A stretch of 64,000 nucleotides of DNA from Toxonevra muliebris (lineage: Eukaryota > Arthropoda > Insecta > Diptera > Pallopteridae), in assembly GCA_963691655.1 (NCBI GenBank), contig OY829326.1, forward strand, positions 21,130,878 through 21,194,877, read 5' to 3'. The notes below the pieces were generated by a model. It ran no database searches. It was not told the origin of the DNA and worked only from the letters and a program-made list of their open reading frames with translations. Positions 11,164 to 22,404 of the stretch are shown here, piece after piece. A program made the translations under genes and the position numbers. The stretch's first letter is position 1, and the number at the start of each line of letters is the position of its first letter.

Positions 11164-13100
11164 TAAGAAAACGAACAATCCGAAACCTCTGTTTATCACA
11201 GAAAAAGGAGATTACATCTGCATTGGGCTTTTTCTCCTATTTATGTTTAATATATTTCGTAAGTTATGATCATTGTTACTGCATCAAAATGCTTTTTGAA
11301 GAAATTCAGAACCAAAATCCGCGATTTCTTGATGTGCCAATGGGCTTGTCAATTCCATGGCATTAAGAGCAAAGTTTTTTTTTTCAAATTTGGTATATGA
11401 ACTTGAACCAATTTTAAGAGTTGCTGCTCTAAATAAAATAGTTTCCCAACTTAACATTTTTAATCAGATTGACATTAAAAACAGAGGGTGTAGCCCTAAG
11501 CGTAGACTTGATTTGAAGCATGAATAATTCATGTTAAATAAAATGAAGCAATTCTAAGTTATTTCTTTTAAAATTTATTATGTAAAAATCGTCTGCATGT
11601 ACGGCTAATGTATAGCCGTCATCATCGAGCTTCAAGAATATTCCATGCAAATCACGTCGCGCCATAACGTAATTTCCGCAATATTGTAAAATTAAACTTT
11701 AGCTGCTTCTTTTAATAAATTATAGTAAAATATACAAACTAGTTGTAATACAAGGAATTATAAAATCGAACAAAAATAAAACATTTTCACATTGCACCTA
11801 CTTAAAATAAAAATGAAAAGAAAAATTAAAAGAAGAAAAACGAGTACTACAAAAAAAAAAAAAAGAAAAGAAAAGAAAAAGATGAACTTATGCGTAAATG
11901 CGGCAGACGTCACGCAGGAATCTTCAGCAGGCAGGCAAGCAGCAGTCAGGCTGAAGCAGCAGCTGCTGCTGTCAAATGTTAATGCAGTCAACACACAACA
12001 GCAGCAACAACAACAACATCAGCAAGAACATGAAGAGCATGCCGCCAATGTTGCAAGCAAAAAATGTAATTCATCATTTTAAACGCTCCCGCAATGCAAT
12101 TCTGCAATGTGTTGCAGGCACACACATACACACAAACATTCAAGTGACCACGACGAACCAGCATTGCACTATAGTAAAATGCAACATGGAGGACGTGTGT
12201 ATGAGAGAGAGGAAAAGCGAGATGTGAAGGGTGCTAGAGTATAACGATGAGCGCGCGGATGTCGTTGATGTTGTAACTCAAAAGAACTACGCGCCTCTGG
12301 CGGCATTTATTCGCAATGTAAACAGACATGCTTGTATGTGCATGTTTGTGTGTGTGTGTGTGTTTGGATGCATTTGCGGTTCTTCGTACTTGCTTGCTTA
12401 CCAGACATACATACATACATACATACCATGCCATGACAGCAGTAACAGCAATAGCGCGTTGTTGCAGTGTGGCATTTAATTGCATTCGCTGCACTTTTTT
12501 ATTGCTATTTGCCGTTGCTTGTACTATATGTTGGCAACATATTGATGAAGACTTGAGCTATGTTGCTGTTGCTTTTCCTATAAAGTTCAAGTGTTACAAG
12601 AAAGGGTCAGCATTTTGTTTAATGGCTGACACTTTTAAAAGTTTTTTTTTTTTTTTTTTGTTTTTTGTGCTCATTGACATAAAAATTTAAAACAACAAGT
12701 GTTGTGATGTATGCCGTTATTTTTTTATATTTCTTTATTTAATAATTTGGGTGCAACCTAACATTAGAAGGTTTACAATTTCATTTTAAATGTGTTAGTT
12801 ATAGATGTAAAATAACGAAATATGTAAAAAATTATAAAATATAATATGAATAGAATTACCAGAAAAAGAGAATAAGAAAAGGCGAATAAAGCAAGAATAA
12901 AAGCAGTCAAGGTTTCTGTTATATAACATGTCAATATACACCCCTACTCCATCTAGGATATGGTAGGTTAGGCGAGGTTAAGTTCTGGCCTAAGTGTGTT
13001 CGTAGACAGCCACTTGACCTATCCTAGGATACCGTGCGAAATGAAGATATTTTACTTATTCGCGGAATAATACAACCCTGAGTTTTAAGTCTCAATAAAA
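11164..13100. other. Non-coding DNA with CAG/CAA and CA microsatellites
   Basis: Contains a CAG/CAA-rich block at about 11930-12050 (open frame, poly-Gln translation), a (TG)n run at about 12345-12362, (CATA)n at about 12405-12426 and a poly-T run at 12636-12659. The bases at 12962-12980 (GGTAGGTTAGGCGAGGTTAAG) form a short TTAGG-like motif next to possible SINE debris. No host gene seen. Confidence 0.55.
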
Positions 13101-13427
13101 TCAATATTTATTGCGCAGTGTAGCATCTGTCGCCAACTGGCTAGTTTGGTTAATAGTTAATAAAAGATCTAGTTTGATTTTAGAAATATTTTTTCTTATA
13201 CTCTCTATTTGATCGTAGGAACTACCTAAAGGGATAAATTGGATTCTTGTCATAGTTGAAACAAATTCAATTAGGGAACCTATTACAAAATAAATCGGTT
13301 TTTTGCTGAGCTGTAGTAGCGAGTCTACTGTTAAAGTAGTAAAAGCGCAGATTCCGTGCGAAAAGTTCTTGCAGGCCATTTCATAGTCAACTTTAAGGCG
13401 ACCTTGATGTTTTTTAAACCTATCCAT
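13101..13427 (-). CDS. Unrecognised 108-aa open reading frame
   Basis: The protein begins MDRFKKHQGRLKVDYEMACK. It has a moderately hydrophobic middle (KPIYFVIGSLIEFVSTM, possibly one membrane-spanning or buried helix) and a C-terminal coiled-coil-like segment (DQIESIRKNISKIKLDLLL). The composition is more protein-like than most frames in this window. I do not recognise a family. No splice sites or promoter were identified and it has no neighbour suggesting a role. It may be a fragment of an old retroelement or chance. Confidence 0.15.
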   Translation of the reverse strand: MDRFKKHQGRLKVDYEMACKNFSHGICAFTTLTVDSLLQLSKKPIYFVIGSLIEFVSTMTRIQFIPLGSSYDQIESIRKNISKIKLDLLLTINQTSQLATDATLRNKY

Positions 13428-13716
13428 TTAGAAAATAAGTGACAATTCGAATTTCGTTTCTGCTAAGTTGCAGGTTGGTTGAATAAAGTATTTCTAGAAA
13501 TGTAAGGCTTCACGAGAAAATGTTTGACAGTATTCCACAAAATGGTTTTGATTCACGATTTCATTTGTAATTTCATTACCCTCACGGCAATGCAAGAAAC
13601 TGTGGGTTTTTTCCTCAAGTTAGATTCAAAAGGGGCTGAGAGCGGAAGGAATAAAGTAATGTCTGTGACCACCTTAAAAACCGAAGCCAAGTCGATAATC
13701 AATCTATCATGATGAT

Positions 13717-13770
13717 GCCAGGGCCGTAGCCAAGATTTTTTTTCGGGGGGGAGAGGGTGTTTCGAAGAAA
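13717..13770 (+). repeat. Possible solitary DNA-transposon terminus
   Basis: The block CAGGGCCGTAGCCAAGATTT followed by a T-run and a G-run resembles terminal repeats of some animal hAT-like elements, as I remember them. No matching inverted copy (GGCTACGGCCCTG) is visible downstream, so this would be a truncated end. Confidence 0.3.
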
Positions 13771-14520
13771 ATATTCATATAAAATTTTTATGAAACTGAT
13801 GTTTAAATACGATGAAACATTTGATGGACCCTATCAGACTAGGGGCAAAAGTGTATAAATGTCTTAAAGATTTAGGAAAAATTTTTGTATCCGAGTTTTC
13901 TTAATCTTAATCAAAAAAAAATGGCCGAAAATGACAAAAAAAAAAATTCACAGAATAATTAATTTAAATTTTTCCAAATAAATATTATTCAATGTGGATT
14001 CCAATAGATTTTTTATTGCGCAAGACATAATTTCGATAACTCATTGACTTGCCATTACTGATAATGTACCCAACCTCAAAACTTCCACTTCTGCCTTGTG
14101 TTCGTTAATACACAACCAATTTTTTTTTGGGATTAATGCTAGAACAAAAATTGCAACTCTGTACCGGAAATTTCGTTGACAATTGTAGCGAACTCTTTTT
14201 GTGTGCGACATTTTCATGTAATTCCTTGGACATTTGCGCCATCTGTATGTGAAATGTATAACTGTCATAAACTTTAAGATGGCGACGCTACACATTGTTC
14301 TTTCTGCCATAGGCGTGTGTGTGTGTAATTAATAAGTTATATTGAATTAAAACTATTTATGAATCGTTTATTATATAGTTTACCGCCAGGTAACAAATAG
14401 TTTAAGTACTTCAAGTACTCGATTTGAAGTTGGATTAACAGATGCCCCGGGTTTCCTAGCCATATCTCATTATAGGCTGATTGAAGCTTTAATATCATAG
14501 TTTTTCTCTGCATTAAAAAC
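13771..14520. other. Non-coding DNA
   Basis: AT-rich sequence with no recognised gene. The open frame on the minus strand at 14041-14310 matches nothing I know. Confidence 0.45.
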
Positions 14521-14524
14521 TTAA

Positions 14525-14955
14525 CAGACGCCTTGAAGCTTCAATCCGAACTTGAGAATATTCATGAGTGGTGCTCGTTTATACTTAAACTTTAGTACAT
14601 ATTTTCATGTTTCATCTTCAAAGTCTAACAATTTGATTCCTTCTTCTTACTTTGTTGCTAACTCTTACTTAAAATCGGTTAACGAAATAAATGAGTTGGG
14701 TGTAATTTTGAATTCAAAGCTTACATTTATCAGCGATATTAACTATAAAGCTTTAAATGCTGGCTTTTTCTCATCGCAATAGCTTAGATTTTGTTTAAAT
14801 TTTATACTTTAAAATTTTTGTTTACTTCTTTTGCTCACTCGGTTTTAGAATATCTGTTTTTGTCTGTAGACCATATCGTCTTGAACGTGTTCAAAAAGGA
14901 TTTCTTCGCTTTGCACTTCGTTATCTAAATTTTGCGAAAGCAATTTCAATAAAAA
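14525..14955 (+). pseudogene. Jockey-clade LINE reverse-transcriptase fragment
   Basis: Reads as the region just after the RT palm of Jockey-clade elements, in several frames. LQSELENIHEWCSFILKL (14535-14588) is followed, one frame over, by a segment ending NEINELGVILNSKLTF (14679-14732), the usual LGV.LD..L.F block. Then YRPYRLERVQKGFLRFALRY (about 14867-14925) corresponds to the usual W+..Y...I...E+VQ+RF...ALR block. At least two frameshifts separate these pieces. The last block overlaps in homology with the start of the 4797-5183 fragment, so both probably derive from one family that inserted twice with different truncations. Confidence 0.72.
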
Positions 14956-16044
14956 ATTAATTTAAAATCATATGTCTTCACTATCTCATAATTACATGCA
15001 TGAGTTGTTTCCACAAATACATAAATATATATGTATATATATAAAAAATTCAATTCTCTGACAAATTTTCCTAAGAAAACTCACCCCACCCTTTGAATGA
15101 CAATTAAAAATTCTCGCAAATACTATAAATTTGTATAGCATATAATCTTTAACAACGAGTATTCATACTCAAAACAAAAACTAAGTAGTAAAGAAAAAAA
15201 TTTAATACCTTCCTGTCATAATCAATTTTATGGGGTTATACCTGAAGTGAAAAGTAATAATAATATAAAGAAATATTGTTGGAGGCACTAGAAAACTTGA
15301 GAAATACATATGAACTTATGTAAATTTATACAGCTGTACATTTGTACACTCATTTATGATCATCATTTGCTCGAAATGCTCAGTGTACCACTGTAAATCA
15401 AAAAATTGCCGGAAACCTGAACTCATTACGCCCACATGTGAGTGACATTCCAGCATAATAATGTACGCGTATTTAAGTAAGTTTTCGTTGTGTAATGATT
15501 TGCTTTTTGCATTTCTTATTTGCTTGTTTTTTTTTATCACATCTACTTAGAGTTTCTTAGTATGTAAATGCACTTGTTATGACAATAATAAAACCACATG
15601 CTCATAAAAAAACGAAATGAAAAATATATTAGGGTATACTGTAGCAATTTTTTTTTTTAATTTCTTGTGTGAAAACTAAATCTGAAAACAACTACAATCG
15701 CAAATAAAAAAAACAAAGATTCAAATTCAAAGAGTATTTAAATATTTTTGTTATAGCTTCCAAAAAAAAAAAAAAAAAAATAAATCGGCGAGTTGGCAAG
15801 TTGAAATGCCATTTTTATAGCAACTCCATATATTTTTTCTACTTTTTCTAAACGCTCACACTGACTCCTTTTTTTTATTACCGTGCCGCCCAATGTCTGT
15901 CCATCATTATTGCGTTGCGTTGGCTCCTCTGTCTGTTGGATTGGTCTACTGCTAATGCTCATGTGTATATTTTCTTTCTTTGTTGGCTCATAAAATCCTC
16001 AAATGCGCACAGTTTCATAGAAATGAAATTGTTATTTCAACTTT

Positions 16045-16080
<36 letters not shown>

Positions 16081-16711
16081 CGGAGTACGAAAATAAATGC
16101 CTATAAAAAACTATAAAAAGTAAAGAAACGTTGAGGTTGTAGACGTCCGCCTTCAATTATACCGTGTCATTTATACGCAAATTGTTTGACTGCAAAATTT
16201 ATGGTAACTAAACAAACCGCATCTAATAATGGCGTGACTTTTTTTTTGTTTCTTTTTGTTTACTAGTCGCAGTTTGTGACACTCTCTATTCGCAATTAAC
16301 TCACAGGGAAGTGTATGTAGCTTTTGTTTTTAGTTGTCAGTTGTGAGTTCTTGAAATGGAAATTATGTATATTTCAATGCGAGTTGATTGTTTTTTAATC
16401 ATATAAAAGAGATTTTATTTTTATTGAATAAAACAAAATTGTTTGGTGTTGCAATAAAAGTCATAAGATTTTGTCAGTTAAGGTCAAAAACCCAATTTAA
16501 ATAATTTTTACTAATATACTAGAGCTCAAGAACTTATTGATATATTGCTTATATAAATATATTGTAAATTCACTCACATTTTCAAGATTATATCCCCAGA
16601 TTAAAATGACGAAAAGAAAAATATACCAAAATTCGCTTTTGTGTTACTTACTTGATATGTCTGTACATTAGAACACTTCACCAAAAAAAAGTTGGTGTTA
16701 CTCCCTCCTAT
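14956..16711. other. AT-rich non-coding DNA
   Basis: No gene recognised. Contains a poly-A run at about 15760-15780 and the GT microsatellite listed separately. Confidence 0.5.
16047..16080 (+). repeat. (GT)n microsatellite
   Basis: An almost pure TG dinucleotide tract of about 15 units beside a TATG. Confidence 0.95.
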
Positions 16712-16805
16712 CAGGGCTGTAAAAGATTGCAGTCATTTCGAGCTGCATTCATTGAAGTCACTGGAAATGAATTGCGTTTTTTGATTACAGTCTTTGATTT
16801 CATTT
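16712..16805 (+). repeat. Truncated hAT-family end (same family as 30.2-kb element)
   Basis: Begins CAGGGCTGTAAAAGATTGCA, matching the terminal repeat CAGAGCTGTAAAAGATTG of the elements at 30203-31809 and 43546-44766. The next roughly 70 bases match the reverse complement of the right end of the 30.2-kb element (the ATGAATTGCGTTTT and GATTACAGTCTTTGATTTCA blocks). No second terminus is found, so this is a solitary broken end. Confidence 0.7.
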
Positions 16806-17237
16806 TTAATATATTTTTGCTTTTTATTATAAGTTTATTTTCTAAAATCGCTAGGGCAAGCTTGTTACTTTCTTTACTCTAAACAGTGAGCATTAAACTG
16901 TAAGTTCTTTTAGTGGCTGCATTGAAATGAGGACTCGAAAAATTAAAATTTTTCTATCATTGCGAATGCGTCATTACTCAAAAACTCGAAATATTCATAA
17001 AATTTTTTCAAATCTATATTACAGTCTTGTCATGTCATCGAAGAGATCGAAACACTTCTTGTGTCTTTAGCAAGGTAAAGTGGACTCATAAGCTTTGGCA
17101 AATCTTTCATATACAGTTGGCGGCTAATGTCAAACTCAGCATTTTGTTGAATTTTTGTGATTTAACTAAATGATTTTTGGAGACCTAGCATACCGGAATA
17201 GCCAGAAAGCTTTCCTTTAGAATTAATTTTTAATTCT

Positions 17238-17938
17238 ATGGGCTGGTTTTGGAGATATTGCCAGTTGAATTTTTTTATCGAAGCAAAAAAGGTTTGTCCA
17301 CATAATTATAAATATCTTGGAAACTAGAAATTCGATTTGCACAAACAGGATTCAAAATTAAAAATATTAAGATTTCTTATCTTACGTTTATATATTTTGA
17401 TTCGATTGGATAAATCGTTTTGGCACAATTAACTAAATTGCCAAGAAATTTTTTAGTTTTCCTTTTTAAATATTTATAAACAAAATTTTGGATTACAAAT
17501 AAAATTAAGAAAACGCAATAATTTGCTCTGTTTTAAAACTAGTTATTCTTACTCAATTGCATGAACTTTTACATTTATCCATAGATTTTTATCTTTTATA
17601 CCTTATTTTTTTTTGTAAAAGTACAAAATTTAAGCAAAAAATTTAAAACGAAGCAGGTTATCGCGTTTTCTTAAAATTATTTTTTTTTAAATATTTTTTG
17701 AAAAAAACTAAAGATTTCTTGACAATTTTCTTAATTGTGCCAAAACTATTTATCCAATCGAATCAAAATGTAAAAACATAAGATGAGAAATTTTAATTTC
17801 ATATACTGCTTGTTTAAATCGAGTTCCTGGTTTCTAAGATATTTGTATTCATGTGGGCCAACCTTTTTTGTTCCGATAAAAAAATTCAACTGGCGATATC
17901 TCCAAAACCATACCATATAATTTAAAATAGAGTTGATT
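17238..17938. repeat. Foldback: about 280-bp imperfect inverted repeat
   Basis: The left arm (about 17238-17518) and right arm (about 17661-17937) are reverse complements at roughly three-quarters identity, with a spacer of about 140 bases. Matching blocks include GGTTTTGGAGATAT, GCCAGTTGAATTTTTTTATC, TTTTGATTCGATTGGATAAA, TTTTGGCACAATTAA and AAGAAAACGC. No coding capacity is seen. It is either a foldback/MITE element or an old inverted duplication. Target duplications could not be defined. Confidence 0.8.
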
Positions 17939-18040
17939 TTCAGGCTCAGCAACCAATTTTACATAGGAATTGGATAGTGGTGTTCATTGCCAAGAAAAAA
18001 AATAATTATTTGTAAACTAGTGTAATCGGAGGGGCAATTA

Positions 18041-18192
18041 CTTAACCTAACCTAACGTAACTTAACCTAATCTAACGTAAGCTAACCTAATCTAATCTAA
18101 CGCAACCTAACCTAACTTAATCTAACCTAACTTAACCTAACCTAACCTAACCCAACCTAACCTAATCAACCTAGCCTAACCTAACCTAACCT
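18041..18192 (+). repeat. (CCTAA)n degenerate tandem repeat
   Basis: About 150 bases of CCTAA units with variants CTTAA, CGTAA, TCTAA and CCCAA. The minus strand reads (TTAGG)n, the ancestral insect telomere motif, here apparently interstitial. It abuts the poly-A tail of the R1-like LINE immediately to the right (on the minus strand). Confidence 0.92.
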
Positions 18193-19283
18193 TTTTTTAT
18201 TTTTTTTGTACCTTGGCAGGTGGAAATCTTCATAGATACCGCAGAACTCCAGTTCTACGGTTATGTCGGATTCCTACCGACTAAAACCACTCTCCCCGCG
18301 GGACTACCAGTTGGTATTACTTCGCTGGGCTGGTTCAGCTTTATGCTGTTACTCGTTTGTTGATTCTGTTGTTTGGATCTATTTGTGTTGTGTCAATAAT
18401 TGTTTATTGTTCATCACCCATCCTCGTCGTCTTCTGTATTTGCGATATTTCGTTGCGCACGCTCGGCTTTACGTGCAGATTCAGCATTCCTTAATAATGC
18501 TCTTCGCCATCTTGCATACTGCATTCCACTTCTCTACCGTTTCGCACATCTGTGCTGTCAAGTTGGCTACCGTGGGGGGTTCCCCAAAAGCTCTCTCTAA
18601 TTCCTCCCTGATGCTGTTGAAGCGTGGGCAGTGGAAATGATGTGTGTTGAGTCCTCGGGTTCGCTCGGGCAGTTCGGGCAGAACGGGTCTTCTTCAAGTT
18701 TAAATCTGTGCAGATATTGTTTAAAGCACCCATGCCCGCTGAGCATTTGGGTGACGAAATAATCGACTTCTCCATGTTTGCGCTCCATCCACGCTGCTAT
18801 ATTAGGGATTAGGTTAAAGGTGCAGCGACCCTTTTTGGACTGCTCCCAGTTTCGCTGCCATTCCATAATGGTACGCTTCCTCTCTTCTGTTTTCCTGACG
18901 TTCGTTGGCCTTTCTCCAGTTATATTATAAAGGCGCTTCATTTCTATTGCTAGTAGGTCAATGGGCAATTTTCTTGTTATGACGCAAATGGCGTCGTCCG
19001 ACACCGTACGATAGGCGCTGGCAATCCTCAGTGCACTGAGCCTATAAATCGAGCGAATGCCCTTCAGATGTGTCTTCTTTGCGTTCGCCCAGATGGGTGC
19101 TGCATACAGTATAACGGAGCTGGTCACCATTGAAAGCAGCTGACGCCTGCCCTCCCGTGGGCCTCCGATATTCCACATAATGCGCGTTAGCGCGCCGTTT
19201 ATTCTAGCCGCTTTATCACTGACGGCTGCTAAGTGCTCCTTAAATGTCAACCTTGTGTTGATGAGTACCCCTAAGTACTTCAG
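18193..19283 (-). pseudogene. R1-like LINE 3' fragment (RT C-terminus, zinc knuckle, 3' UTR)
   Basis: On the minus strand the fragment starts abruptly inside the RT block LKYLGVLINTRLTF (about 19242-19283). It continues with GPREGRRQLLSMVTSSVILY, ANAKKT, the Leu-rich SIYRLSALRIASAYRTVSDD and a basic linker, and reaches CPNCPSEPED, the first half of the R1-type CCHC knuckle. A frameshift near 18655 moves the rest of the knuckle (HFHCPRFNSIREELERAF) to another frame. A second frameshift near 18490 moves the acidic tail (NTEDDEDG, stop at 18414-18416) to the third frame. A 3' UTR of about 220 bases and an A-rich tail (A8TA7) end at the CCTAA array. The missing 5' part and two frameshifts make it non-functional. 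It is R1-clade by these blocks, but I cannot name the lineage. Confidence 0.85.
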
Positions 19284-19306
19284 CCTAACCTAACCTAACC
19301 GAACCT
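19284..19306 (+). repeat. Short CCTAA repeat at LINE 5' junction
   Basis: Four CCTAA-like units (one CCGAA) lie directly against the truncated 5' end of the R1-like fragment, mirroring the long array at its 3' end. Confidence 0.85.
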
Positions 19307-21219
19307 ATATTTCAGTCAGAATTTTTTAAGAAGATTTTAAAGGAACTAATAATAAATTCATTAAAAAGACAATTCTTAATAAAAATACAAACAAATTATA
19401 GAATTTTAAGATTAAGATTCAGACAAATCTGTACTAAATTTCAGAATTTAAAAAAAGAAAGTCCATGAAAATTAGTACGTTTGGCTGCCCTGACCGAAAA
19501 TGAATTTGTCAGTGTGGCCTCAGTAAATTACAAAAACAAATTGGTTACTCTTTTTTCATTTAGATTGCAAATCTGTCTTTAATTGTTTGTTTTCGATATC
19601 GCCCAATCGAACTTCACTGGGGAATAAGTAGAACCTCTTAACTTACCCATGTTATGAAGCTAATCAATTTGAAGGCACAAAAAAGACATTAATTTAAATT
19701 TGAGTGGTATTATTACGTTAATGTGGGACGTTAACCTTGTTCTTTAAAACCCAGTACCTTTTTTCTTTATTTTGTCGGAACAAGCAATTCTCTTTATTTC
19801 TGAGTTATGAACAAAAACAAATTGAATTTCGGATTGATACTGGTTTTCCTAACATAACGTATTCCTATTCGATGCCATTAAAATCTCTATATGAGCATGA
19901 CGGATAACTATTTTGAAAATATACTATAAATGCTCGTATCAAGTTGTGGAAAATGTCAACATTTTTTTCTGCACATTATATTCATATGGTATAACAAAAC
20001 ACGCTCATAAATGTTTATTCAAAAAAAAAAAAACGACTTATGATAAAAACCATAACAATAATAAACAACAACAAAAAAACAGTAAAAAAAATCAGCATGA
20101 AATTGTTAACATAAAACTGAACATTATGTCTAATGCAATAATAATGTTAATTAATTAATGTAGTAGATACATAGCTGTAGTATTTTATTATTTTTTTTAT
20201 TTGTAAACGGTTATTGCAAAACATAAATCTGTAAAGAGCAATCTTGAAATGCTTTTCGCAGGTGCCGTTTTGATTTGAGGCTTGCGTCTTGTGGAGTACC
20301 AAAATCGTACCTAAGTAAGAATATTAAAATTGAATTTTCAAGTTTATTAAGAATTTTTTTTTTTTCAAGAAACGAATATGCTGAATTGAATACATGTGAC
20401 ACACACTCAAACACAACTAACTAAAAAAAAAACATATCATAACGATATCACACAAAAATGTTTTTAATATCAAACCAAATGGGTGTGGTTCCGACCCACC
20501 AAACTGCCAACTTTGCCATTTTTTGTTTTAAGCATTGCTGGTACAGTCATGATATTTTATAATATGCATGAGTCTGTACATTATTTTTGAAAGTTAAGAT
20601 AAATAAAATTTACTTTAAAACTATTTAAATGTGGTTTTAAATATTAAATGTGATATGTTTGTGTACACATATCATTCATGCTGGCTGCCTGGGTGCTTTC
20701 AGTGCTTTCAGTGGGAATATTACTTTAATTGAGATAAATGAATTGCATAATTATTAAATTTAAAATAAGTAATGCTGTAGTTTATATGCATATGTATGAA
20801 CAAAAGGGAGTTTTTTTTTATATGGTATGCAACTGATTTTGAGTAGATTCACTTTATTTATGTTCCCAAAAGAGAAAAGTGAAAGGAAATGAACACGACT
20901 ATGGCGAGGACGGCGTCCATTTTTCCTATTTACTAAACTAATTGCTTTTTAACAAAGTTACTTTGTTGGAAATGAACTATCGTCTGGGATTCGCTCTAAT
21001 CATTATGCCTATTAGTATAGAATTTTATATACTCTTTTATGCATTTGCACATGTGTTCATATGTACAGTGAAGAGCAGAACTGTAGTGTTTTTTTGAGCT
21101 GCCGTCGGGCTAATTTTAAATTTGTTTTTCTTTATTTTTGTTCTTTTTGGTTTTCTACGCCGATATTTTGCAGGTGATAAATTTCTAAAATGTTAAGTAC
21201 GGACCTAAATTGTAAATAA
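19307..21219. other. AT-rich non-coding DNA
   Basis: No gene recognised. Low-complexity A/T runs at 20020-20090 and 20340-20440. Nothing else assignable. Confidence 0.5.
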
Positions 21220-21430
21220 GTGTTGTAACTAACCGTTTCCCGATCTTAGGCTGTGGTAGTCTCAGCGGGCTCCAGAGGTTCTTCGCGTTACAAAATTTAT
21301 ATTTTGCAGGGGCCCTCACTTTATTTAGACACACAGGTTTTTATTTTAGCAATAATTTAGGTTTAATTTCACTAATGAATTACACTTAACAATGTTACTT
21401 CGAATAATTCAATTAATTCAACTTAATATT

Positions 21431-21690
21431 TAATGGGCTGGCGTGTAACTGGCGAATGCGAATGATCGCGCTGGCGTAGCGCTGCTATAGCTAGACTGGC
21501 GTATAACGGGTGAATGCGATGGGTCCGGCTGGCGTAGCGCTGCTGTGCGTAGACTGGCGTATAATGGGTGAATGCAATGGGTCGCGCTGGCGTAGCGCTG
21601 CTGTGCGTGGACTGGCGTGTAACTGACGAATGCGAATGATCGCGCTGGCGTAACGCTGCTGTGGCTAGACTGGCGTACAACGGACGTACC
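21431..21690. repeat. Minisatellite A inside LTR (about 60-bp unit, about 4 copies)
   Basis: A unit of about 60 bases starting GACTGGCGTATAACGGGTGA and containing GGCTGGCGTAGCGCTGCTGT is repeated about four times. It is GC-rich compared with all surrounding DNA. Adjacent copies differ by a few substitutions. Confidence 0.88.
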
Positions 21691-21737
21691 ATGCGGTGTC
21701 TTGCGTCGGTCGTGATACCTTGTCTGTTAGACCAGGC

Positions 21738-21990
21738 CGGCTTGTTGTTACTCCGACGATCAACGACAAGCCGCACACGTCTTCGCAAGTTACAAGACTT
21801 TGAGTTTTACTTGACTAATGACCAAGTGGGCTTGTTGTTCCTCCGACGATCAACGGCAAACCGCACACGTCTTCGCAGGTTACAAGACTTGGAGTTTTCC
21901 CTGACTAATCATCAAGTTGGCTTGTTGTTCCCCCGAAGATCAACGGCAAGTCGCACACGTCCTCGCAGGTTACAAGACTTGAAGTTTTTC
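21738..21990. repeat. Minisatellite B inside LTR (about 93-bp unit, about 3 copies)
   Basis: A unit of about 93 bases beginning GGCTTGTTGTTACTCCGACG and containing CGCACACGTCTTCGCAGGTT then ACAAGACTTGGAG occurs three times in tandem. It gives rise to the repeated RRST-RTR-RRLQDLEF-like translation on the + strand, which I consider a by-product and not a gene. Confidence 0.88.
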
Positions 21991-22404
21991 TGTCCTCCCA
22001 AATTTTGTCCGTCGTGTCGAATTCTAATTTTCCTCACTAGCTCTTGCATTTCCCACACTACTTGTACTTTCCAGAGGTACGTGTTGCTCCGATGTCAGCT
22101 GCCAGCCAAAAAGAAAGATCTTTCCTGCGTTCGCCTTTTTATAGCACACAGCAAGCTATACTGTTATTCCATTGTGTTGACTGTCGCCTCTGGAATGTAT
22201 GGTTTTGCTGCTTCTGCCAATTGTATTTTCATCGTATACACACACACGTGGTTGTCTGTACGCATCTTTCGATGTTGTAGCACATTTGGAGCAGTACATT
22301 TGTGACGCGATTGTGCAGTTGGTTTTCTTCTCCCAGCATATGCTGGGACAGGCTTTTGTATTGTGCAGACATAATTTGTTGCCAAATTTGGCTCGTCACA
22401 GTGT

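Larger units (their letters stand above)
21224..22400 (-). mobile_element. Solo LTR of an LTR retrotransposon (1,177 bp)
   Basis: Read on the minus strand, the element starts TGTGACGAGCC and ends GGTTAGTTACA (TGT...ACA ends). It is flanked on the + strand by GTGT at 21220-21223 and again at 22401-22404, a 4-bp target duplication as in Ty3/gypsy-type elements. A TATA-like box (CTATAAAAAGG on the minus strand, about 22134-22144) lies about 260 bases in. AATAAA signals lie far downstream (minus strand, about 21312-21343), before a GC-richer U5-like segment. No primer-binding site or gag/pol follows, so it is a solo LTR left by recombination. The transcribed part holds two tandem arrays, listed separately. 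The LTR is unusually long, comparable to the kilobase-size LTRs known in Osvaldo-like elements; that relation is a guess. Confidence 0.72.

Noticed and set aside
11792..12082. Poly-Gln-encoding open frame
   Set aside because: The frame follows a CAG/CAA microsatellite and A-rich tract. The antisense frame is equally open, and no conserved sequence flanks it.
21423..21788. 121-codon Arg/His-rich minus-strand frame
   Set aside because: It arises from minisatellite A; its sense strand is the retroelement leader region, not a gene.
21661..22305. 214-codon open frame with repeated RRST-RTR-RRLQDLEF segments
   Set aside because: It is the translation of minisatellite B inside the solo LTR, antisense to the LTR's own transcription direction.
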